Shown in pieces: positions 10,712 to 22,700 of a stretch of DNA of 64,000 bases. The notes beneath the pieces were generated by a model that was given only the letters and a program-made list of their open reading frames with translations, made no database searches and was not told the DNA's origin. This DNA is from Actinernus sp. WN-2022 (lineage: Eukaryota; Cnidaria; Anthozoa; Actiniaria; Actinernidae), in the NCBI GenBank assembly GCA_030867875.1, contig JAOWCC010000577.1, positions 93,291,740 through 93,355,739 on the forward strand, read 5' to 3'. A program made the translations under genes and the position numbers. The first letter of the stretch is position 1; every line of letters begins with the position of its first letter.

Positions 10712-13700
10712 CTTAAACCTAAACGGTTTCGCACCAAATAAGTGATCACGTTACGCCTATTTGTATTAGATTGGTTACTGGTTGAAAAACGCATTAATTT
10801 TAAGGTGGTGCTACTTACTTTTAAGGTACTCCAAAAAATCAAGCGCACGTGTATATTCAGGATTTAATTGAAGGTTTTAACGTTCCTTCGCGTAGATTCA
10901 GATATTCCTCTTAGAACCTGTTATGTAAACCTGACTATAAACTTGTCACATATGGAAATATGGCCTTGATATTGACGGCTGTACGATGTTATTTATTGTA
11001 CCCTATATTTCGGTTCAGCAGAACGATCCTTCTTCAGGGGTTATAAATATGAGCTCACATAACTTTAGCTAACCGTTGAAGAAGGTTCGTTCTGCCGAAC
11101 CGAAATATAGGGTACAATAAATGACATCGTACAGCCGTCTGATCAGCTTGCAGTCTTCATATATAGACAGAAAATACACAGAAAATTATGGGAGCCTTAA
11201 AGAAAGATGTGTTGACTGGCTTTGGAAATCCTAAAGAGAGTGGACGAACTTACGTTCAAAAGAAGACAAAGGTACAAAGGTACAAGAACAAAGACAAGGA
11301 CAAGGACAAGAACAAAGACAAGAACAAAGACAAGAACAAAGACAAGAACAAAGACAAGAACAAAGACAAGAACAAAGACAAGAACAAAGACAAGAACAAA
11401 GACAAGAACAAAGACAAGAACAAAGACAAGAACAAAGACAAGAACAAAGACAAGAACAAAGACAAGAACAAAGACAAGAACAAAGACAAGAACAAAGACA
11501 AGAACAAAGACAAGAACAAAGACAAGAACAAAGACAAGGACAAGGACAAGGACAAGGACAAGGACAAGGACAAGGACAAGGACAAGGACAAGGACAAGGA
11601 CAAGGACAAGGACAAGGACAAGGACAAGGACAAGGACACACTTTTAAAAGGTGCTTCGTTCACACTATGCGCTCTCTGATGCGAGCAACAAATCATCTGC
11701 ATACAGCAATTTCAAAAGAGGATGTCAGATCAAAAGCAACAAGTAACAAGCCGATACATAGTGCTGGAAATTAATTAAATATTTAGATGTGCACGTGGTC
11801 AGTGTATTTTCATCATGTTTGCAGGGCGACGTTTTCACAATTATTTTTGCGGCTATGATCATGAAATTAACACTTCAAAAATACTTGTATTCAAAAGACT
11901 CAGATGCCTTTTCGCTTTGGCCTGTTTCTTTTGAGCCGATAATGTTTTTTAAAGGTGTTCTTACATACTCTTTCGCTTTGGCGTACACATCCATCCCCGA
12001 GTATCGAATGCTAGGCGACACGAAGATCTGCTTTGTGTCAAATTCCTCTGCAGGTTTCCAGTCTTTGTTGAAGTGGCCAGCAGCTTCTGATAGTGTTCTA
12101 CCACCGAGAGCAACATCACCTGATAGGATAATGAAAATAAATAAGCTCTTACTATACACCGGGACTAGTGTGGATTGCGTTACCACCGAGAGCAACATCA
12201 TGCAACTGCATGGTTGAATGAAAATAAATAAGTGCTTGCTCTACACCGAGGACTAGTGTGGATTGGGTTTGTTAAGAACAAAATATCTCTTATAAGAGTT
12301 CGAGGGGACTGTAGCTAGTATGCACATGTTGGGTAACCTGTGGTGCATACTTTTATGGGATGAGAGAGAGAGATAGACGAGGAAAGATGACCGCGAACAC
12401 TTTGTGATCTTCCTAGTTTAATCTTTAGTAATCCTACACAATCCGAGACCAAGAATCTTATATCGTGGACGAGGATTATAAAAGAACGTTTTATTTGCAA
12501 GATGGAACAGAAATTATCCCCTGTATATGGATGTTACAGGACCAACATTTCAGCTAGCCGAGAGATGGATAGAGAAAGTTCTCGTAGAAAGTTCTACGAG
12601 GAAGCGAAATGAACTTTTATATTGAGTTGGGTCGGGAGTGCAAGATATACATGAGAATTTGCATGATCGAGTGCCGTTCCACCTCCTGCAGGTAAATAGG
12701 AAGGCAACAACGTTTATAAGGAGTGTGTGCGTACACTAAACCAAAATTTCCACGTAGAGAGGAACGTGAGCTATCAAAGGCATCGACTGCGAGAGTTGAA
12801 GTAAGAACCAGAAGAAGATGTAGATTATTTTGTCCTTCGTCTTCGAAAACAGGCAAGGCACTGTGGCTATGGCGAGAATGCGATAGATGACGCGGTGACA
12901 GATCAGGTTTTAGAGAATATTGTTTCAACTGAGCTGCGGGTAAAACTGCTTGAAGTGCAGAACATAGGACTACGAGTAGTGCTGGATAAAGCAAGAGCGT
13001 GGGAAACGGCGAGACACCAATCAAGCAGTATTGCTGGCATTGTAGTAGAGGAAGGTACATAACTGTAAAAATGGTGAAAAATAGAGGACAAATAAAAAAG
13101 GTATGGAGATACATGAAAATATTGGAAGCCTAGATGTTATGCGTGTGCTAAAGTTGGACATATATATTGCATGAGATATGTGATGCCAAGCTCAAGGCGG
13201 AACATGTGCTAAGTGTGGACGAAGAAGCCATTGGGCAGTATGTTGTAGGAATAGAAGTGATGGCTACAATAGATCAAGAAACAATGAAAGGAACCAAGGG
13301 GGAGGAGAATTATAGTCATGTGAGCTTAGGTCATATGCAGAGATACCAATGAAATAAATGTCAATCTAGTAGAATACGACGATGATTGCTATTATGCATT
13401 CCCCATTTACCTAACCTGCATGGAGAGAGTCAATAGTAATGTAGTACTCGTTACATCAGACGGTACTCCAACTGAAATCCTAGTTGACTCTGGTGCTCAA
13501 TGTATAGTGCTTGGAGAGAATTAAACGATTTAAACATCTACCAAAAATGTGGACTGTAAGCTAAACTCATTTGAGCCTGAAGGCAGAACACTCAGTCAGT
13601 GTATTGTATAATGGTAGCTATCAGTGGTTGGCAAATTCAAAACAGTTATTGAGTGCACCCGGAACAAGATTAAGACTGAGGAAACAGTTTTAGTAAAGGA

Positions 13701-16700
13701 AGGAGATTGTGAAGGTATGCATTAGGCAGTTCAGCAGCAAAGAGTCTAACTATTCTTCACGTTGGACCACTGAATGAGTATGCCAGTGGTAAGGACAATA
13801 ACAATATTACTGATAATGTTCCTATAGTGTTTAGTGGTGTGGGTATTAGCTGGCAGTCTAACATCTCTTATTGCACATCAACTCTGACGTTAAATGCCTG
13901 TATGTTGCTCAGAAGCTAAGGAGAGTCCATACCCTCTGAAGGATAAAGCCATGAAGACAGTAAAGCAACTACATAACTTGAGCTTGATTATATTGAGGAA
14001 GTAGATGGCCCAACCACCTGGGTGAGCCCAGCTGTTTATGTGCCCAAGTCTATAACAAAGATAAAGTGCGAATATGCGTGGATATGAGGTGTCAGCTAAC
14101 GAAGCCATAATGAGAGAGTAATTTACAATACCTATAGCTACGGTAGAAGAGGCCCTAGACGAGATGAATGAACGTATAGTTTTCTCCAAACTGGACATGA
14201 ATATGAGGTTTCATCAAATTGAACTGGATAACGAGTCAAGAGACGGCATTACAACGTTTGCGGTGGGGGACTCGCTCTATCGTTACAAACGACTCAGCTT
14301 TTGAATCAGTAGTGCACCAGACAAGTACCAACACATCATATTGACAGACAATTTCTGGATATTCTGGGGTCACCAATATCGTGGATGACCATGTGGTTCA
14401 CGGTATGAACATCCAGGACCATAATGAGAACATCAATAATTCTCGGGAGCTCGCTTTTGACATTTTTTCTGTGAAAAATCAACAAGTTTCCCCCTCGCCC
14501 TCCCCCACCCCTCCCTAAGCTACTGGGAACTTATTAATGTAAATGACTGCACGGTACACGTATACAGCCGTGATTGCAACATTATAAGACCTATGCTATA
14601 TTATTTGGTAATAATAACTCAGGTACAGTGTACATGATTTATCATCGCCCAGAATGGCTGGACATATCGATATGCACATATCATTAAGCGCCGAAATCAC
14701 TCACCCGGCAAGCTCATTAACTGCTGAGCGGGAGTTTTAAATACAGAGAAAATGGCCGAATCTGCGTCAGACAGTCTGGTAAAAATGGCTGATGTGGCTT
14801 TCACACGGATTTTTATTAACGGGATGCTCATTGACTCATCAGGCTTTGTATTTTTCGATATCTTTAAAAGAATCTACTATGAGAGCCTTCTGAATATGCT
14901 GCACTTTTTATGACATTTTGTATGAAAAGTGAGTAACTGATTGATTTCAAACTCTTTTTTCTCGTAAAGTGTTGCCTTCAGAAGCGGGTTTCACGCGGCT
15001 TCTTGAAGCCAATAAAATGAACTTTAAAATGATTCTTGAACCTTTGAATACGGTTAAAAAAAGTTACTATGACAGTCAGTATGGTATGACAGATGCATAT
15101 TACCTGTATATCCAAATAGCAGTAGCAATCAACAAGCTTTCTGTGCTTGCGTGGGGCTGCTTAACGCATCGTGCTCATATGCCACACTGGCTGACGTTGC
15201 CGGTATTTCTCAGGAATTCCCAGGATTTTCAACTGTTTTTCCTTATTGTTAATTAGGAATTTTAAAAACGTGCATCTATTGTGCTAATTAACAGTGAAAT
15301 ATGTTAGGAATTTTCCCGGGTATTTCCGAGAACTCTTGGAACATTTTCAGCTGGGAGAGGCACTGCAGAAGTTGCCTTGGATAATAAGCTGTAACTCCGG
15401 CAAGCACCTGATTCCTCCAGTCAAGGCAACGACAATGCCAACAAAGCCATGGAAAGACCTATCAATTGCAATCATGGGGCCAACGGGAGAAAGCCTGCTA
15501 GTTATAGTGGACTATTACAGCAGGTGGATAGAGGTAGAATGTAGTGAAGTCAACCACAAGTGGAGTCATTATTGATCGTTTGGAGAATCATTTTGCACGA
15601 CATGGCGTCCCGCAGATGCTAAGGACTGACAACGGTATGAGGGGCTTAAAATATGAAACACGTTTTCCCTACTACGCTCCAACTACGCGTAGTACGCATA
15701 GTAGCATATGTTTTCTTTAACTCGACTCAAAGATGGGTTTCAAGGGAAAACTGTTCAGCGCAGAACCATTCACTGTCATGCGCGCGGCAGACGATAGATG
15801 AAAGGCTGAGATGAAGTAAAGCACTATCAAACAAATGCAACGCTCTGGTCAAGTGTCGTTGAACCATCGTGCCGTTGTATGCTCCCTGGTACTTTTTTGC
15901 CTGAAAAAGAAATATATTTTTTTAAACGATAAAACCATTTCATAAGGCAAATCCTTAAATTCCGAATTACGCGATAACTCGGAAGTCTGAAAACATTAGT
16001 GTCCTAGAAACGAATCACTATACTAAGGAAGTAGACGATCGACCGAGCGTAGTGTAGTAACGTAGTAGCATAGTAGGCGTAGTAGCATAGTAGGCGTACT
16101 AGCGTATTAGCGTAGTAGCCATAGTAGGCGTACTAGCGTAATAGGCGTACTAGCGTAGTAGCCATAGTAGGCGTACTAGCGTAGTAGCCATAGTAGGCGT
16201 ACTAGCGTAGTAGCCATAGTAGGCGTACTAGCGTAGTAGCCGTAGTAGGCGTACTAGCGTAGTAGCGTAGTGGAAAATAAAAGTCAAATTATCCACAAGT
16301 AGCGGGCGTAGTAGCGTAGTGGAAAATAAAAGTCAAATTATCTACAAGTAGTGAGCGTATAGTAGCGTAGTGGAAAATAAAAGTCAAATTATCCACAAGT
16401 AGTGAGCGTAGTGGATATGACGTACTGACAGTAGCTGACCCGAGCTCGCCTGCAATGTCTCTTACATGGACTAATACTAATGTAAGTCCGCAGTACAAAA
16501 TGTTCGCGTTAAATTTCACCTGTGTATGCCTGATGGTTGTTGATATTCCAGCATCAACAACAACAACTGTATTTTGCATAATTAGTTACATTTAGTCAGT
16601 GAATTTCGGACTGCTTATTATGGCGCTTATAGTACAAGCTAAGAAATTTCTGTCATTTGATTGGTTGAGAGCAGTAGTATTTCAGCGTAATTTGTAATAC

Positions 16701-19700
16701 CTACATGTTACAACATAGTGCATATATGGTAGCTTTTGCCATATTTGGAAAATACTCAACCTGTTGTTTCTTGGAAAGAAAAAATGGCGGACATGTTTAC
16801 CCAAAGTGCGAAAGGAAAATCGTGGAAAAGCAAGCCTAAAACAAGCAAATTTGCAGAACCGACAATTTACAAAAGTGTAGAATCATGTTGTTGAGATACC
16901 TGTTGCAAAATCTTTGTGAGACTCAAGCACACAATAGAAAAATTAAGCTTAAAAAAATAAAATAGTAAAATAAATTGTGTTAATAAATTTCTTAACAGAT
17001 CACTGCTGATTTTTCAAGCGGTTGAAATTTCGCGCGCCGTGCGCCGAAAGACGTTTCTTTACCTTGAATACAACGGTTACAGTCGCCAACTGCCGAGTTT
17101 CAGTCGGCAACTGTCGAGTTTCAATACAAATTCGATCAGCTTAACAAGTATTGGGGAGTAATAAATCCCCGAGTTTGGAATCGAGTCAGAGCTGGACCCC
17201 AATATTAGAGTTGGAATCCCAGCTGAACCCCGAGTTGTGATTGAAGGCCCCGTTTACACTAGAGCAAATGTTTCCGGATTCGTATTCTTTTATATTCTCT
17301 GGAAGAGCTTTCGTAAGCGACCACTCCCATTAGCCTTAATCTGATTACAATCAGTCAGTTAATAGAATTACGTACTAGTAATTGTTAAAACTATTTAATT
17401 AAATTAGTTAACTAAATAGACTAGCACATAGAACACAAAAAGCGCAAAATAGTGCTAATAAAATAATGTCCTTCTGTCTAATAATAATCCTTCCTTTTTT
17501 TAAATTTAAACATATAACGTCCTAGTGTTTGCCTCAAGAGCACCAGGTGCTCATCTAGGAAGCTCACACTACCGTTACAATTACAATTTTTACAGTAAGT
17601 AAGGTAGAGAAAAAGGAAACGACTTATAATAATGATAGATAAAGCAAGGAAACAGAAGGCAGGAACAATAGATCGCAATAAGTAAATAATAGAAAAAAAT
17701 ATGTCAAATTATATTGTGATAATTAGAAAAACTTACAGGGACCAAAAAGAATCACTTTGGCATAACTATAAAATTGATAATACTACTCTAAAGCCAGTTA
17801 AATTAATCAAAGCGCTTTGTTTCAATAATATAAAACTGTATTGCTTTAAAAAAAACTTCTATATTTTTATTACTGCTTAATTCAGAAGAGCCATGGAGTA
17901 GGTAACCTGATTTTCAGACGGTCGAGGTCGTCCGCTCACTTCCTACCACCTCCCCGTCTGATAGACTTTGGCAGAAGCCGTGTTCCTGACGTCATTTCAT
18001 TTCGACCAATCAGAGCGAAGGTTTTATTTTTAGAAAACTGAGCCTGCATGAAGGAGAAGCCAAATGGCGGACGATACAAACGGACTTGATATGGATTTGG
18101 AGAAAGCGTGCGAAACTTTCGGCATTTCTGAATTATTTCCCGAACAGCGAAAGGCAATATTACCCCTCGTTTGCCGGAAGGACCTTGGCCATCACCTTGG
18201 CGACGACCAGGTAGAGAACCGAGAGAGGAGAAATTATGTTGCCTTCTAGTACAGCTCAGAACTAACCCTAACCATATCCTGTTTGAGCTGCTATGGTTTT
18301 TTGGGCAGCAGGAACTTTTAAATATGATTTTTCGTACAGTATTTCAAGCGCATGGTCACAACACTGATCTAACTACCGGATTTGTTGTACACTTTACAAT
18401 TTGTCAAAATCAAGACTGTTCAAAATTCTGATAACATAATATTTAGGAAAATGTAATCCAACTTTTACCATGACATATTCACTATAATTTATGTGTTCAC
18501 TCCTGTAAACATTTCATGCCATTCCATGAAAGATTTAGTCTTCTTAAGGCGAAAAAGCTAAGATATTTCAGCTTTTAGGACAGCAAAATTGTGTGTTTAA
18601 AATTTTGCAAACATAAATAATTGCCCAAATGTCGTGAAACTATTACCATGACATACTCAGTATGTGTGTTCACTGCTGTAAAGAAATCATTACATTTCAT
18701 GAAATATTTGGTCTTCTAAATGCCAACATTCTAGGAGACATTACATTTTAATACGGCATACAAAGCGGTCGAGGAAGATTAATGATTTTCCGGAAAAGCC
18801 CGTAGCTAGTAGATTCATAAACATCGCGATATCGATAGCGCTTCCTATCAGATTTTCCTGGTACACTTCTGAGGACAACATGTTTCTCCACGTTCTGTTT
18901 CTATAAGTTTGAAGCTGCAGAACATGTTCTGCAGTGCATGAAAGAGCCGTGATTCTGACGATCTGTAGAAGTTGTAGAAGACTACATATAAATAATTTCT
19001 CCTCTCTCGATTCTCGACCTGGTCGTCGCCTTATAGATGCAGCTGTGGTAGCAAAGGGCCTTCCGGGAAACGAAGTATAATAATGCCTTTCTCTGTTCGG
19101 GAAATAATTCAGAAATGTCGAAAGTTTCGCACGCTTTCTCCAAAGCCATATCAAGTCCGTTTGTATCGTCCGCCATTTGGCTTCACCTTCATGCAGGCTG
19201 CACTAGACATGCCATGCATACCTCAGTTCTCTAAAAATGAAACCTTCGCTCTGATTGGTCGAAATGAAACAATGACCAGAACACGATTTCTGTCAAGGTC
19301 CATCAGACGGGGAGGTGGGAGGAAGTGAGCGGACGACCTCGACCGTCTGAAAATCAGGCTATGGAGTAGTATGTTCACTTTTATATTATCCGATGTAACT
19401 TGCCAGTGAGGGATTAAAAGTGCAACGGAGGCAAATAACGTATGACGCACTGCGGCATATAGAGGACAATCTAATAAATAGTGTTTAACAGTTTCCTTGG
19501 CAAATCCGCAGAGAAAAAAAGCTGTTGGTGCGCAATTGATTTTAAATAGATTATCATTTAAAGTAGAGTTACCTAATCTTAAGCAAGTCAGTGACATATT
19601 GATGCAAATCTAGTAACGGAAAAATCGTAGAGTCTGTCATAATCATTACTACTAAAGCTTTCCTTTAGAGCTTTCTTAAAACCAGGTAATTGCGGTATGC

Positions 19701-22700
19701 TTGCTATATAGTTGGACTTAAATCGTTCCTTAATAAGTAACCTTCTGTCGAAGTCCCTATCGTGTGATTAGTACCCGGGGAAATTGGATGTTCCAATTAA
19801 GTTGCCGATCATTATTTTAGTCGGAGAGGGGAGATGAGAAATGACTCTTTTTAATGTAGAATTTTCGGGACCCCTCCTCGTGTAACCCAAAAAAAATTAT
19901 GAGCCCTTTCTCTTCAGTTCAGCTGATACAATTGAAGCCTCCCTCAAAAATAGGTATGATATCAATGATGATGATGACAGAAGTGGAAATTTATCACATT
20001 TTCAGTGCGGCATTGCCGTTTGAAAGCTAAATTACATTTATAGACTTCTAATGTAGTTTAATAAACCTGCGGAAACTTTATATCTCAGACCATCAGATCA
20101 ATACCAGTAGTTTTATATATTGTGGGTTTAATGTCAGTATCGTTTGTCATTTTGCCACTAGGCTGACTCCTGACAACTGGCTATATTCAAGAACTGTTTC
20201 TTTAATTTTTCTCCTGTTGTCGTCCCATATTTGACAAGTGGTTAAGAGTGCCTCGATCGGGTTTTTCAGTGGGATTTCTTTCAAGTATAAACGCTCTCTG
20301 GTTCTCATAGTTGACAAAATCATCCTTAGGTATAGTGAGTTTAAACAATTTCTGAGAAATGTTCGGCTGAAGTTTTTGGGTGCAAAAATGAAGCGAAGAC
20401 AAAACAATTTAAACCATTTTAAACAGGTTGCTAAAATTCATTTTTCCCGTGCTGCTCGTGGCCTTTGTGTCCTTTGGTGTCATCAAGCCCGTTTATCAAA
20501 CAAAAAACCTCGTGGAAGAAATTAAATCGATGGAGTGTTGCCAGACTTGAAAATATCTTCAACTAAGGGGCAACCAACAAATCTTTTTGGTGAAACATCT
20601 GCATGTCCAGGAGACCAAGTCACCTCAGATTCTCGACTTCACTTCGAAAAAAGCTACAGTTTTCTTTAACGGAATCTCGGGTTTTCGTAGCATTTGGCAA
20701 ATGAATGTCTAGTGTTTTCGGAGGGATAAAAAATGTCATTTTGCCCTTCCATTATGGTCAGCTAAGATTTTCGGAAAGCTTTCAAAGGTTCGTTTATTTC
20801 ACACAAAAACACACAAGAGGAGATATACATACATAAAGAAAAGTTTGTGAAGGATACAAGAGATACAACCCAGAGGGATTAATTACAAACTCTTGCACCC
20901 TATTTGTTATTTATGATTAATCTAAGATGGCTGGATAGGCACACAATTACTGTATTTATAATTAGATAATTTTAAAGTTAAAATACGATACTGAGTTCAT
21001 TCTATTCATGTTACAAGAGAATTAGCTTTGTACACAAATATGAATCACAGTGTGGAGATTAGATGCTTTTTGGAGTGTTTCTTAAAATGTTTATTTGAAG
21101 AACTGTTTTTAATCTCTATTGGAATGTCGTTCCAGGTTTTGACGGCTGCATATTTAACGCCGAATTTGCCATAGTTTAGATTTTGTCGTGGCAAAAAAAG
21201 GTTCTCAGTTTGATTTAGAGCGAGTGTTGTAAGTAAGGGTTAGAGACTGCTTGTGAGTGCTTTATCGACAAATACAGGCACGCGCTGACTGTACGATGAA
21301 CGAAAAATAATGAATACTGCATGAGGCCGAAGGCCGAATGCAGTATGAAGACATTTTGAGTTCATCGTACAGTCAGCAAGTGACTGTATTTTGCCGATAA
21401 AGCACAAACATAAAGTCTCTAACCCTTTTAATATTCAAACTGAGTGCACTGTCAGCAGTGAATTTTAATTGTAATACCATAGAGGTCAATAAATATTTCA
21501 TAAAGAAGTCAAATATTTCGCATGAATTAAATCATTTTACGGTAAATATCTCCACAAAGAAATATCATTTCAACAGACAATGAATAAAAACAGGACTTTT
21601 AATATCCAACTAAGTAGATAAACTTTGCAAAGAATATTTACTTTGGCGTTCGGTCAGTTTAGTTGACGCCTTGCGAGTATGATTTGTACATTGTACATTT
21701 AAAAACGTTTCTCTTGGAGCCATGTATTCAAATATCAAGTCAGTTTAGCCGGCTTAATTCCTAGATAGTCTACTTTCTTTAATAGTTTCTTTCATTCGAA
21801 AATAACTAACCTGCAGATTCCAGTGAATTGAAATCTTGAAACCGGCCTCCGTGTTCTCGGCTCTGATGCAAACGTTTTCCAAATAAAAAAATCCTAGGTT
21901 TTAGAACCATCCACTGAATTGTCGCTTCATTGTCTCCTCTTATTGACAGAGTAAGGTATCGGAAATAAAATCCATTTCTTCAGTAAGACTACTAGAGTGT
22001 TGTAGAAGGTTTTGTTTTCTCGGACACATATTGACTTGTTGTACTTTCAGCGTTGGCAAATCAGCCATTTCTAACGAACGATTATGCAAATGTTTGCCTC
22101 AAAATAAAATGTGAGCCGGCGAAAAGTATGATTGTACATTTAACTCGAAAACCTTTCTCTTGGAGCCATGTATTCAAATATCAATTATATAGCCGGCTTA
22201 ACTCCTAGATAGTTTACTTTCTTTAGTAGTTTCTTTCATTCGTAAATAACTAACCTGCAGATTCCAGTGGGGCAGTGAACTGAAATCTTGACTTGAATTT
22301 GAAACCCGCTTCATTCCATGTGCTCGGCTCCGATGCAAACATTTTCCAAATCAAAAATCCTGGGTTTTCGAACCATCCACTGAATTCTCGCTTAACGTTC
22401 TCCTCTTATTGACAGAGTAAGGTCTCAGAAATAAAATCCATTTCTTCAGTAAGACTGCTAGAGTGTAGTAGAAACTTTTATTCACTCGGACACATGCTGA
22501 CTTGTTGAGTTGTACTTCCAGCACTCGCAAATCAGCCAATTCCAACGAGCGATTATGCAAATGTTCGCCTCAAAATATATATTTTCTGTCACACAGGAAA
22601 CAGCGTCCAATCCTGTCGTTACCTTTCTAGTAATTGTCTACATTTTCACTGTTAAATAGGCGATTGTAAGCCGTCCAAACACGTAACTAAGGCTATTAAG

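Larger units (their letters stand above)
17902..19360. mobile_element. Foldback element with 9-bp TSD carrying a helicase exon in each arm (Mutator-like)
   Basis: Inverted arms of about 340 bp (17902-18240 and 18985-19360) start with cctgattttcagacggtcga. They are flanked by the 9-bp repeat atggagtag (17893-17901 and 19361-19369), the duplication size of Mutator-like elements. Each arm contains what looks like a gene promoter (a TGACGTCA CRE core and a CCAAT box) and the start of a coding exon (see separate entries). The central 740 bp has no recognised content, and no transposase is present. Its left arm is intact where the right has a short insertion (about 19203-19225). Confidence 0.85.

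Noticed and set aside
11188..11702. Long open frames on both strands over the KDKN/TRTK/SLSLFL repeats
   Set aside because: They arise because the repeat unit is 12 or 6 bp and lacks stops in several frames at once; there is no start context or homology.
16037..16430. CRISPR-like array
   Set aside because: Units are directly tandem without spacers and the organism is an animal.
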